From the NCBI GenBank assembly GCA_043809645.1, contig JBDROX010000028.1, positions 1-58,611 of the forward strand: DNA of 58,611 bases. Direction: 5' to 3'. The translations under genes were made by a program, and so were the position numbers. Shown piece after piece: positions 1-7,545 of the stretch. The notes under the pieces were generated by a model. The model had not been told where the DNA came from, made no database searches, and saw only the letters and a program-made list of their open reading frames with translations. Origin of the DNA: JBDROX01 sp043809645. Lineage in GTDB: Bacteria; Patescibacteriota; Patescibacteriia; Magasanikbacterales; UBA922. Position 1 is the stretch's first letter. The number at the start of each line of letters is the position of its first letter.

Positions 1-96
1 GGAAAAGGGTATAAGTATAATCCAAATTTTGATGGTGATGTGGAGCAGGAGTATCTTCCAGAACAACTCAGGGGAAGAAACTACCTTGGAAGGTAG
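1..96 (+). CDS. rarA: RarA/MgsA AAA+ ATPase, C-terminal end (partial)
   Basis: The first frame is open from the window edge for 31 codons and ends at TAG. The peptide carries GYKY followed by EQEYLPEQLRGR, the conserved tail of the replication-associated recombination ATPase RarA (MgsA), which acts at stalled replication forks. Only this tail is present; the AAA+ module lies outside the window. The stop codon lies inside a perfect inverted repeat that forms the downstream terminator. The assignment rests on the short but distinctive tail motif. Confidence 0.72.
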   Translation, partial: GKGYKYNPNFDGDVEQEYLPEQLRGRNYLGR

Positions 97-106
97 TTTA
101 TTTTTT
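78..106. terminator. Intrinsic terminator between convergent rarA and glycosyltransferase genes
   Basis: A perfect 10-bp inverted repeat (AAACTACCTT at 78-87, AAGGTAGTTT at 90-99) is followed on the plus strand by ATTTTTT. It overlaps the stop codon of rarA and the last codon of the convergent gene, so it probably ends rarA transcripts. Confidence 0.8.
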
Positions 107-796
107 CATTTTTAGTCTTATCATTGTGAGGAAGAAACCAATGATATCTTTTTTTGAAAGTTTCGTTTTACCTTTTTTTCTGTCAATAAAGGTGACTGGA
201 ACTTCTTTTATTTTGCATCCTGCTTTTTGAATTCTGTACAGGAGTTCTTCCTGAAATGCGTAGCCACTACTTTTGATTGTACCCAGGTCAATTTTTTCAA
301 ACACTTCTTTCTTTAAACACCTGAATCCTGCAGTAACATCTCTGGTTTTTAGTCCAAGGAGTGTTCTCGACAGTAACATTGCTCCTCCGCTCATCATTTC
401 TCGAACGGGTCCCCAGCCAATAATTTTTCCTCCTGAAATCTTTCTCGAACCAATGGAAACGTCTGAGTCACAGCAGGTATCTAGAAGTTTCGAAAGATCC
501 TTCGGGTCATGAGAAAAGTCTGCATCCATCTGAAAGATGTGTGAGGCTCCCATCTCGAATGCCTTCTTGAAGCCTACTATGTAGGCACTTCCAATACCAA
601 GCTTCTCTTTCCTTTTTAAAAGTGTGAGTGGAAAAACATCTGAAAGTCTATTAACTACATTAGCTGTACCATCAGGTGAATTATCGTCGACAACAATAAT
701 CTCAAGATTTTGTATACCTTGATCGAAGATTTGTTTTATGAGGTCTTCAATATTCTCTTTCTCATTGTATGTTGGAATAACGATGATCGGGTGCAT
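98..796 (-). CDS. Family 2 glycosyltransferase, DPM1-like (polyprenyl-phosphate mannosyltransferase type)
   Basis: A 232-aa protein that probably transfers a sugar from a nucleotide donor to polyprenyl phosphate on the inner face of the membrane. The GT2 core is visible: IPTYNEKENI at the N terminus, VVDDNSPDGT near residue 37, and the metal-binding MDADFSHDP near residue 90. It resembles the catalytic domain of dolichol-phosphate mannose synthase but has no C-terminal membrane segments, as in soluble DPM1. It is convergent with rarA and divergent from the phospholipase D gene. The donor sugar cannot be read from the sequence. The start is the first ATG, with a strong N-terminal match. Confidence 0.85.
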   Translation of the reverse strand: MHPIIVIPTYNEKENIEDLIKQIFDQGIQNLEIIVVDDNSPDGTANVVNRLSDVFPLTLLKRKEKLGIGSAYIVGFKKAFEMGASHIFQMDADFSHDPKDLSKLLDTCCDSDVSIGSRKISGGKIIGWGPVREMMSGGAMLLSRTLLGLKTRDVTAGFRCLKKEVFEKIDLGTIKSSGYAFQEELLYRIQKAGCKIKEVPVTFIDRKKGKTKLSKKDIIGFFLTMIRLKMKK

Positions 797-802
797 AGAG
801 CG

Positions 803-831
803 TGGACAAATTCGCGCACATTGACTATAGT
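803..831 (+). promoter_or_regulatory. Sigma70-type promoter for the phospholipase D gene (leaderless)
   Basis: TGGACA (803-808), a 17-bp spacer and TATAGT (826-831). A start about 7 nt downstream of the -10 box falls on the ATG at 838, giving a transcript with no leader. Confidence 0.6.
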
Positions 832-837
832 AGATAT

Positions 838-1932
838 ATGAAAAATCAACAGTATAAAATCTATTCTACAACGAAATCAGCTTGGAACGCAATGTACAGA
901 GCAGTTTCGGATGCAAAAGAATCAATTTACTGGGAGATGTATATTTTTATGGATGATGACGCTGGAAAAAGATTTTATGATAAATTTGAGGAAAAGTCAA
1001 AGAGTGGAGTGGACGTAAAACTTGTTGTTGATGCGCTTGGAAGTTTTTGGGTTTCAAAAAGGAGAATTCAGTCGATGAAGAAAGCAGGGGTAGAACTTAT
1101 TTTTTTCAACGAGAGAAAGAAGAAATATCGAGGGCTTTGGAAGATGTTGTTGTCTAGAACCCACAGAAAGATTCTGATCATTGATGAGAATATAGGTTTC
1201 ATCGGCGGGGTTAATATTAGACAAGATATGCAGGACTGGCCGGACCTCCTTATACGTCTTGATGGGAAGGCGGTACATTCTCTGCTTCGAGCCTTTGCAA
1301 AAAATTATATTATCTCTGGTGGAAGTAAAAAAAAGGTTAAACATCTATTAACATATAAATTTCGTGTTGCACGTGACAAAGAAGATTTTGAATTTATCTA
1401 TGATGATGGTGGTAGTAAGAAATCTAAATCAAGAAAAATTTATACTGAAGCCCTATTCAAAGCACGAGAACGTGTTATTCTTTTTTCTCCATATTATTTT
1501 CCGGATAGAGAATTTCTAAAAGCACTCTGGGCTGCAAAGAAGCGTGGTATTCGCGTTGATCTTCTCATTCCGTATAGAACAGATCTTCGTATTGCGACCT
1601 ATCTCGCGTATGGACTTTTTTCAGTGCTTTACAAGCACGGAGTTAGCATCCATATGTCAAAGAACATGATGCATGGAAAGGGTGTGATAGTTGACGATGA
1701 CTGGGCGATGGTTGGAAGTAGTAATATTGATCAGATCAGTTTTTATGATAATTACGAGGCCAATGTACGGGTACGAAATAAGAAGTTTGTGAGGAATCTA
1801 AAATTCACTGTGCTAGGCTGGATCAAGAAGGCGGAGAAGTTTAATCTTAAACATCATCAGAAAAGGGGAAAAATCTCGAAAATGAAAGAATGGTTTGCGC
1901 TCCGGCTTGCGAGGATTTGGAGTAGGAGGTAA
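838..1932 (+). CDS. Phospholipase D family protein (cardiolipin synthase-like)
   Basis: A 364-aa member of the phospholipase D superfamily with two HKD motifs: HRKILIID near residue 108 and HGKGVIVDD near residue 281, each followed by a G-S/G-x-N segment. Such enzymes exchange phosphatidyl groups or cleave phosphodiesters; a cardiolipin synthase role is the usual reading when both motifs are intact. The N-terminal membrane helices of classical Cls are absent, so membrane attachment is unclear. I chose ATG 838 rather than the in-frame GTG 802, because the GTG lies 5 bp from the divergent gene's start and inside the promoter. Substrate is inferred from family only. Confidence 0.82.
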   Translation: MKNQQYKIYSTTKSAWNAMYRAVSDAKESIYWEMYIFMDDDAGKRFYDKFEEKSKSGVDVKLVVDALGSFWVSKRRIQSMKKAGVELIFFNERKKKYRGLWKMLLSRTHRKILIIDENIGFIGGVNIRQDMQDWPDLLIRLDGKAVHSLLRAFAKNYIISGGSKKKVKHLLTYKFRVARDKEDFEFIYDDGGSKKSKSRKIYTEALFKARERVILFSPYYFPDREFLKALWAAKKRGIRVDLLIPYRTDLRIATYLAYGLFSVLYKHGVSIHMSKNMMHGKGVIVDDDWAMVGSSNIDQISFYDNYEANVRVRNKKFVRNLKFTVLGWIKKAEKFNLKHHQKRGKISKMKEWFALRLARIWSRR

Positions 1933-1936
1933 GTCT

Positions 1937-2368
1937 TTACTTTTTAATAATAATGCTTCTTTTAGATTTGGTGACGTGTTCTATAGACACGTTTTTTGTT
2001 TCCTTATTTTTTATAAGCTTCCCAATTTTTTCTGGCCATTCGATGACAATGACAGTGTTAGAGTTTCCAAGATAATCTTCAATTCCAATTTCAGTAAGAT
2101 CTTTTTCACTTTCTAGTCGATATGTGTCGATATGAACAAGCTTTTGTATGTTTGCTTGCTCTACGTCATATACATTCATGAGAGAGAATGTAGGACTTGT
2201 AATATCGTCGTTAATATTCAGGCCCTGTGCTAGGCCTTTTACAAACGTTGTCTTTCCTGCACCTAGATCTCCGTGCAGTAAAACAATGTCACCGCCACGA
2301 AGTGTGGAAGCAAATTCAGATGCCGCTTGCATTGTTTCCTCTGCAGAGGAAGTTGTTCGTCCTTTCAT
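1937..2368 (-). CDS. tsaE: tRNA threonylcarbamoyladenosine biosynthesis ATPase TsaE
   Basis: A 143-aa P-loop protein of the t6A37 tRNA modification pathway; TsaE drives cycling of the TsaBD complex. Visible features are the Walker A motif GDLGAGKTT, the conserved TSPTFSLMNVY, the HIDTYRLE strand and VIVIEWPEK (Walker B region), in the expected order and at normal length. An in-frame extension upstream would overlap glyA; the ATG at 2368 lies 2 bp past the glyA stop and matches the usual TsaE N terminus. It is the second gene of a glyA-tsaE pair. The TsaB, TsaC and TsaD partners are not in this window. Confidence 0.92.
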   Translation of the reverse strand: MKGRTTSSAEETMQAASEFASTLRGGDIVLLHGDLGAGKTTFVKGLAQGLNINDDITSPTFSLMNVYDVEQANIQKLVHIDTYRLESEKDLTEIGIEDYLGNSNTVIVIEWPEKIGKLIKNKETKNVSIEHVTKSKRSIIIKK

Positions 2369-2369
2369 A

Positions 2370-3644
2370 CTATGATGGAAGAGGAAACGAGCCGCACATC
2401 TCTTCAACTTCACTTCTAATCTGTTTGAGATGATTCTCATTGTTGTTATGTGATAATGCATTGTGAATAAATTTTGCAATAGTTTTCATTTCTTTTTCTT
2501 TCATACCGCGGGTCGTAAGTGCTGGGGTTCCCATTCTGATGCCAGATGGGTCAAATGGTTTTCTTGTGTCGTGGGGAACAGTATTCTTATTGACTGTAAT
2601 CCCCGCCTTTCCAAGAGCGTCTTCTCCTTGTTTCCCAGACATGTTTTTATTGCCAAGGTTGATGAGGAGAAGATGTGTTTGTGTTCCACCAGTTACTAGG
2701 TCATATCCATGGCTCAGAAATTCATCTGCAAGAACTTTTGCATTTTTCACAATCTGCTCTGCATAGGTTTTGAATTCAGGTTGCATTGCCTCCTTCAGCG
2801 CTACAGCGATGGCTGCTGTCTGATGATTGTGTGGGCCGCCCTGAATTCCAGGGATGATCGCTCTGTCAACAAGTGTTGGAATATTTTCTTTTCTTCGCTC
2901 TACCGCTTTGAGTGGGGTTGATGAATTTCCATTACACAGAATCATGGCACCACGTGGTCCACGGAGTGTTTTGTGTGTTGTAGTCGTCACAACGTCAGCT
3001 ATTCCCACAGGATTTGGGTGTTGATTTCCTGCAACGAGACCTGCGACGTGCGCCATGTCTGCGAGATGAAATGCCCCAACTTCATCAGCAATTTCCTGAT
3101 ACTTTTCCCATTCGTATTGCTGAGGATATGCACTGCCACCAGAGACAATGAGTTTTGGTTTGTGCTCTAGAGCAAGGCGCCTCATTTCATCTACATCAAT
3201 GAAACCATCTTCTCGACAGCCATACTGAATTGAGTTATAGATTTTTCCAGAAAAGTTAAGTTTGAGTCCATGTGTCATGTGTCCGCCGTGAAAGAGTTTG
3301 AGTCCCATGACAGTGTCACCTGGATCAACAAGGGCAAAGTAGATTGCAAAATTTGCAGGGCAGCCAGAGTGAGGCTGGACATTTGCATGGTCGGCGTGGA
3401 AAAGTTCTTTTGCACGATCACGTGCGAGATTTTCTACTGCATCAACATTCCCGCATCCGCCATAGTAGCGCATGCCAGGATACCCTTCGGAATATTTATC
3501 CGTGAGTCTACTGCCAAGCGCTTCAAGGACTGCGGGAGATGTGTGATTCTCTGATGGGATCATCTCGAGTCCTTCTGTTTGTCTTTTAATTTCTTTTTGA
3601 ATAAGGTTATATATTTTGGGGTCTTGTTGCTGTAGGTTTGTCAT
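2370..3644 (-). CDS. glyA: Serine hydroxymethyltransferase
   Basis: A 424-aa PLP enzyme that interconverts serine and glycine while charging tetrahydrofolate with a one-carbon unit. The family is clear from MIPSENHTSP, KYSEGYPGMRYYGG, the PLP-lysine segment TTTHKTLRGPRG and GTPALTTRGM near the C terminus. Length is normal. It is the first gene of a minus-strand unit with tsaE 2 bp downstream. One-carbon units would support the formyltransferase fmt elsewhere in the window. The start ATG at 3644 fits the family N terminus. No Shine-Dalgarno sequence precedes it. Confidence 0.96.
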   Translation of the reverse strand: MTNLQQQDPKIYNLIQKEIKRQTEGLEMIPSENHTSPAVLEALGSRLTDKYSEGYPGMRYYGGCGNVDAVENLARDRAKELFHADHANVQPHSGCPANFAIYFALVDPGDTVMGLKLFHGGHMTHGLKLNFSGKIYNSIQYGCREDGFIDVDEMRRLALEHKPKLIVSGGSAYPQQYEWEKYQEIADEVGAFHLADMAHVAGLVAGNQHPNPVGIADVVTTTTHKTLRGPRGAMILCNGNSSTPLKAVERRKENIPTLVDRAIIPGIQGGPHNHQTAAIAVALKEAMQPEFKTYAEQIVKNAKVLADEFLSHGYDLVTGGTQTHLLLINLGNKNMSGKQGEDALGKAGITVNKNTVPHDTRKPFDPSGIRMGTPALTTRGMKEKEMKTIAKFIHNALSHNNNENHLKQIRSEVEEMCGSFPLPS

Positions 3645-3656
3645 ATTTTTAAATAA

Positions 3657-3738
3657 AATAGAACACGAATAAAAATAATTAAACGAATAATAACGAATTT
3701 GTTTAAACCCATTTAATCCGTCAGATTCGTGTTCTATT
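3657..3738. repeat. 14-bp inverted repeat enclosing heptamer-like repeats
   Basis: AATAGAACACGAAT (3657-3670) and its exact complement ATTCGTGTTCTATT (3725-3738) flank a 54-bp AT-rich segment with repeated ACGAAT/CGAATA words and TAATCCG. It fills most of the 120-bp gap upstream of glyA. No gene is seen here. Confidence 0.6.
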
Positions 3739-3764
3739 GAAATTCAAGTGTCTCAAAAATCATG

Positions 3765-4175
3765 TTATTCGTTTTCTTTAATATAATCTTCGATTATCTC
3801 TCTGACATTTGGTGCACAGTTTTCTTGCAGGTTGTGTATGTCGTACCAGCCCCATTCGATCACTTCCTCGCCAGGCCGCACTTCTCCAATCCTTTTTGCA
3901 AGATAATGTGCAAGGATTGCGAGTTTGTCTTCTGCTTGTGGCCTTTTGACAGCCAATGTCCGAAGTGGTCTGATTATTTCAAGATAAACCCCCATTTCTT
4001 CCACAACCTCTCTTTTGCATGTTTCCTAAAGTGTCTGCGAAAAATCTTCAATCATACCGCCAGGGAACATGAAGATTGTTTCACCATGAGGTTTCTTTTC
4101 TCTGTTCAACAGAACTTTACAGTCTTCAATGATGACTGGCTCTGATGCAATAATTGTGTTTGGTGGGAGGTACAT
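3765..4175 (-). pseudogene. Nudix hydrolase pseudogene (in-frame TAG in the Nudix box)
   Basis: Reading from ATG 4175 gives a Nudix-like N terminus ending MFPGGMIED, then an in-frame TAG at 4026-4028 (codon 50), then CKREVVEEMG and a normal Nudix C-terminal half. The stop therefore falls inside the Nudix box, between GG and REVVEE, where a catalytic glutamate is expected; spacing across the box is also one codon too long. The gene once coded for a nucleoside-diphosphate-linked-moiety hydrolase. TAG is a genuine stop for other genes here, so recoding is unlikely. The downstream part could still be translated from an internal ATG but would lack the active site. Confidence 0.75.
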
Positions 4176-4187
4176 GCGTTACTTCTC

Positions 4188-5429
4188 TTATTCTCCTTTT
4201 AGTTTCGCCATTTCCATTTTGCATGCCTGTAGAGCCAGGTCCAATTCTTTATTCCTTAATTTAAGTTTATTTCTTTCACGCATAATACGAATGGTTTCTT
4301 CGTTTCTAGCTTGAAATAATTCTTGAAAATTATCAATTGGATTACTGGATTCTCTCCACCGTTTGTTCTGTTCTTTTTTGTATTTGTACGATCGTATGTC
4401 AGCCTCGCGTCTGAGAGCACCCATCAGTTGCCATGCTGCGACCATTGGGCTTTGTGGTGGTGTGTCAAAGTTTTTGTATAGCTCCTCCGGGTTTGTAGTT
4501 TGTTGGCTATCCGTATCCGTGATCGCCCCAAGTGTGGCACCTCCGGATGCAACGTATGATCTTAGTTCCCATCCCTCAGGGATTTGCTCTTGCTCAGAAT
4601 CTTCAAGATCATTGATATCCTCCGTCAATCTTTTAAAATGACGTTCTAATTCCTCTCTAGATAATAAGTCTTTGTGATCTACCTCTCCAAAAATATCGTT
4701 ATTCAATTCATTGAAAAGTTCAATAAGCCTTGTTCCTTGTTTTTCACTTGCACCATATTTTTCTCGATAAAATGTTATAGTTGCAGCCTCATCTCCAAAA
4801 AGTTGTTCTATTTGGTCGGCATGAATAACTTGCTCGAGGTCCACATCTGAATCTATAAGGATGCTGTATTCATCACCACCATCTCTACTTACTTCTACGA
4901 CTGGTTTCCTTTCTAGGCCCTGCACAGCACTTATCCTTTTTAATACTTCTCGAATTGCCTTGCTTACTTCTGTTTGTGCAATATGGGCGACACGTCGCAG
5001 GTATTCGTCACCTTTGGCGTGGGATTTAGTAGCGTCATTAACAGCTTTGAGACCACGCACATCAAAGGAAAGGAGTGCGAGCTTGCTTGCGTTTTTCTTT
5101 AGCCCACCGTCCCTGTCTCGCATCTTAATTATTCTGCGTACGATTTCTTCATTCATCTTTTCTCTTGTCATTGCTCTAGTGAGATAGTCACGAGAAGAGA
5201 GCCTATGAAGGAGTATCTGATACTCTTGATCAGAGAAGTGTTGACGATTTGGGTCCTGATCACGCAGTGCTTCTACCTTTGCAGCCACTTCTTCAATTGG
5301 AGTAATTTGTGCCTCACCTTCACCTTCAATCGCCTCTATGCATGCTAATGTATATTCTTTTGGCGAAAGAATCTCCTGATTTGTTGACTCAATTTCTCGT
5401 GGAGATCCTCCAAATTCTGATTGTGACAT
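4188..5429 (-). CDS. GGDEF-domain protein (diguanylate cyclase-like)
   Basis: A 413-aa cytoplasmic protein with a GGDEF-type nucleotidyl cyclase core: LTRAMTRE..., then LSFDVRGLKAVND and SHAKGDEYLRRVA, then the signature as SRDGGDEYSIL, and the later ASGGATLG strand. The signature is GGDEY rather than GGDEF, and the region between signature and the final strand is longer than usual. A C-terminal helical segment rich in Arg and Glu follows. If active it would make cyclic di-GMP, but no EAL, HD-GYP or PilZ partner is visible in the window. No membrane segments or sensor domain are seen. Catalytic competence is uncertain. Confidence 0.72.
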   Translation of the reverse strand: MSQSEFGGSPREIESTNQEILSPKEYTLACIEAIEGEGEAQITPIEEVAAKVEALRDQDPNRQHFSDQEYQILLHRLSSRDYLTRAMTREKMNEEIVRRIIKMRDRDGGLKKNASKLALLSFDVRGLKAVNDATKSHAKGDEYLRRVAHIAQTEVSKAIREVLKRISAVQGLERKPVVEVSRDGGDEYSILIDSDVDLEQVIHADQIEQLFGDEAATITFYREKYGASEKQGTRLIELFNELNNDIFGEVDHKDLLSREELERHFKRLTEDINDLEDSEQEQIPEGWELRSYVASGGATLGAITDTDSQQTTNPEELYKNFDTPPQSPMVAAWQLMGALRREADIRSYKYKKEQNKRWRESSNPIDNFQELFQARNEETIRIMRERNKLKLRNKELDLALQACKMEMAKLKGE

Positions 5430-5469
5430 ATTATTTTTATATAAAATCTAGACTTAGTATACATTGTAT

Positions 5470-5495
5470 AAAAAAAAAGAAAAGCGATATGCTTT
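5470..5495 (-). terminator. Intrinsic terminator of the small GC-rich gene
   Basis: On the minus strand AAAGC-ATATC-GCTTT is followed by TTCTTTTTTTTT. It lies downstream of the 54-aa gene and before the GGDEF gene start, so the small gene appears to be monocistronic. Confidence 0.65.
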
Positions 5496-5508
5496 CTTAT
5501 GAAGGGGT

Positions 5509-5574
5509 GTGCCGTCGCTTCCTCCTCCTGTTGTTGGGGTTAGTGGTTCGGGTGAACCGTGGAAGCGACGGCAC
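5509..5574 (-). other. Strong nested RNA hairpin downstream of the 54-aa gene
   Basis: A perfect 14-bp inverted repeat (GTGCCGTCGCTTCC 5509-5522; complement 5561-5574) encloses a second hairpin GGTTC-GGGT-GAACC (5545-5558). The stem is GC-rich in an AT-rich region. It lies in the 3' untranslated part of the small gene's transcript. It may protect the transcript or be an RNA element in its own right; I see no match to a known family. Confidence 0.6.
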
Positions 5575-5601
5575 GTGGTGCCGACAGCGATCTTGATAGG
5601 A

Positions 5602-5766
5602 CTAGCTCTCATGATGCTTGTCCTTGTTGTCGTCGTCGTCCGTGCGGATGCACGGGTTGAAGCAGACCCTACCCTCGGTAGGAATGCGTCTCCTGATCGG
5701 CACGTAGGTGAAGGAATGGTCGTCCTTCGTCTCCTGATCGCCCTTGTCGGGCAGGTACGGAGGCAT
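5602..5766 (-). CDS. Small GC-rich protein of unknown function (54 aa)
   Basis: Not recognised. A 54-aa hydrophilic protein ending in an acidic, Asp-rich, Lys/His tail (DDDDNKDKHHES) with a middle segment YVPIRRRIPTEGR and two cysteines. It is supported as a gene by a consensus promoter at 5808-5836, an AAGGAGGAAGG Shine-Dalgarno sequence just before the ATG, a clean TAG stop, a structured 3' region and a terminator. Codon use is much GC-richer than in the neighbours, like the genes at 44116 and 51724. No signal peptide or membrane segment is seen. The start is decided by the ribosome binding site. Confidence 0.6.
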   Translation of the reverse strand: MPPYLPDKGDQETKDDHSFTYVPIRRRIPTEGRVCFNPCIRTDDDDNKDKHHES

Positions 5767-5807
5767 AGCCTTCCTCCTTTGCGTGGTGGACACAATTATC
5801 CATAATT

Positions 5808-5836
5808 AGTAGACCATAGCCAGCAAAATGTGTCAA
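5808..5836 (-). promoter_or_regulatory. Sigma70-type promoter for the 54-aa gene
   Basis: On the minus strand TTGACA (5831-5836), a 17-bp spacer and TCTACT (5808-5813) with an extended TGn. The predicted leader is about 35 nt and includes the Shine-Dalgarno sequence. Confidence 0.65.
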
Positions 5837-5909
5837 GCCACTTGTCCCCATTCTGTCTCTATGGAGCAAAAAAGTCGGATTTTTGACAGCTCATATTTTA
5901 TTATATTTT

Positions 5910-7541
5910 TTAAATTGTTTTCACCATGTACGTCCCTTTCTTCCTGTATGCAAGCTTTCGGTAGTATCCTCGTACACCAACGCCAGAAATCACGGCAATA
6001 TGTTTAAAGTCGTGGGTTTTTGCAATTCTCTCAGCTTCTGCGACAAGCTTTTTTCCAAGACCTTTGTGTTGACTTGCCGATGTGTCTTGTTTGCCAATCC
6101 CAACGAGCTGTCCGTAGGTGTGAAGTTCGCGAATGAATGCCAAAGATTGAAGATTAAAGATTAAGGATTGTATTGATGGTAATCGTAAACGAAGAAAACC
6201 GAAGACGGCGTTTCTACCTTCGTCTTCGAAGCTGAGGAAGTATTCTGTTCCGCCGGTTGTTTTGTATTGTTCAGTGAAAAGTTTTAGAGTTTTAGAGTTG
6301 CAGCGTTCTGATTTTACGTGACCTACTTCACGGCAGCGTAGGCACTGGCATTGTTTCCCTTGTTTTTGTAATTCCTTGGCAAGTGCTTCGCGAAGATTCG
6401 TTATTTTATTTCCTGCAGAGATTTCATCTGTTGGGATGTCCCGAATTAGCCTAGATATTCGACAGTAGCGCGGTGTTGCAAGTTTCATTGCAAGGAGTGC
6501 TTTGAAAAGTTCCTTATCTCCGTACGGCTTGTACCTACCATCCTCGAGCCATTCATGAAGCACTGCAGACTTGATGACTGTGTTTGGGTAAATCTTCACC
6601 ATGTCTGGCTTGAAGCCTGGGTCTGCAAAAAGTGATTCATACATTTCTACATCATGCTCTGGAGTCGTGCCGGGGAGGTCTGGCATGAAGTGGAGATCAA
6701 CCTTGAATCCAGCACTTCGCAGGAGGAGCATTGCATCTTTGAACTGTTGAACTGTGTGCCCACGTTTGACTAGATGTAGTATTCGATCATCTGGTGCCTG
6801 CAATCCTAGCTCGATTCGTGTACAACCTTGTTTCCTCATATAAAGAATTGTTTTTTCAGAGACTGCATCCGGTCTTGTTTCGAGCGTGAGACCGATAATC
6901 TTGTATATTGCTTTTTTATCGTTATATTCCTGCTCAATATCAATAAGCTTCTGGAGTTCTTCAATTGTTTTGTTTTTATAGTCATCGAGGCACCCCACTT
7001 GTTTCCTACGAGAGAGGTTATTGCATGCTTTGAAGGATTCGATAATAAACCAGTACTGATATTTGATTGGATATGCATTCCATGTTCCACCTTTGATAAT
7101 ATATTCAATCTTGTCGCATGGGTGTCCATTGCTCTCGAGCATTTTTATTCTTCGCTGCATCATGAAGTATGGATCGAATTTGAGACTCAACGCACGCGCT
7201 GCTGCAGGTTCGCTGGCCAGGTAGCTCTTTGGCATTCTGGCTTCTGTAGGGCAGTAGACACATTGTCCTGGACAGGCATAGGGTTTTGTTAGTGATGTGA
7301 TGACGGCAATCCCAGAGAGGGTTCTGATATCAGCTTTGCGCATGAGAAGGAGGAAGTTTTTGTTTGGTTCAATTCTTTTCTTTTTCACTAAACTCTGGTA
7401 CGCTTTCAGGAGTTCTCTGTTCGAAGGTTGCTGAGTTTTGATCTTCCCACAGACTTTGCGTTTTGCATTATCAAAATCAACCTTCGTTATTGGAGACATT
7501 TCAATAATTTTTTCTATAATTTGTTCTATTTCATTCTCCAC
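5910..7541 (-). CDS. elp3: Elp3-family tRNA uridine-34 carboxymethyltransferase
   Basis: A 543-aa radical-SAM plus GNAT protein. The cluster-binding cysteines are in YACPGQCVYCP near residue 85, with the usual RxELGxQ-type segment TRIELGLQ later; the C-terminal third is an acetyltransferase domain with QHKGLGKKLV and a final GYYRKLAY. In archaea and eukaryotes Elp3 makes 5-carboxymethyluridine at the tRNA wobble position from acetyl-CoA. The GTG start at 7541 is 4 bp from the divergent start of a Trm9-like methyltransferase. The loop just before the GNAT domain contains a heptamer repeat array (6142-6169) encoding SLIFNLQSL. Full length; function is inferred from family. Confidence 0.9.
   Translation of the reverse strand: MENEIEQIIEKIIEMSPITKVDFDNAKRKVCGKIKTQQPSNRELLKAYQSLVKKKRIEPNKNFLLLMRKADIRTLSGIAVITSLTKPYACPGQCVYCPTEARMPKSYLASEPAAARALSLKFDPYFMMQRRIKMLESNGHPCDKIEYIIKGGTWNAYPIKYQYWFIIESFKACNNLSRRKQVGCLDDYKNKTIEELQKLIDIEQEYNDKKAIYKIIGLTLETRPDAVSEKTILYMRKQGCTRIELGLQAPDDRILHLVKRGHTVQQFKDAMLLLRSAGFKVDLHFMPDLPGTTPEHDVEMYESLFADPGFKPDMVKIYPNTVIKSAVLHEWLEDGRYKPYGDKELFKALLAMKLATPRYCRISRLIRDIPTDEISAGNKITNLREALAKELQKQGKQCQCLRCREVGHVKSERCNSKTLKLFTEQYKTTGGTEYFLSFEDEGRNAVFGFLRLRLPSIQSLIFNLQSLAFIRELHTYGQLVGIGKQDTSASQHKGLGKKLVAEAERIAKTHDFKHIAVISGVGVRGYYRKLAYRKKGTYMVKTI
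6142..6169. repeat. Heptamer array inside elp3 (4 units)
   Basis: Four consecutive 7-mers AAAGATT, GAAGATT, AAAGATT, AAGGATT on the plus strand. They encode a loop between the radical-SAM and GNAT parts of Elp3. Unit variants avoid the TAA that a perfect array would create in the coding frame. Confidence 0.85.
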
Positions 7542-7545
7542 ACGT

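Noticed and set aside
4026..4028. Recoding of TAG as an amino acid in the Nudix gene
   Set aside because: Other genes here (for example rarA) end at TAG, and the Nudix box is also altered in spacing, so decay is simpler.
5509..5805. A 98-codon plus-strand ORF over the small GC-rich gene
   Set aside because: The opposite strand has promoter, ribosome binding site and terminator; this frame is a shadow.
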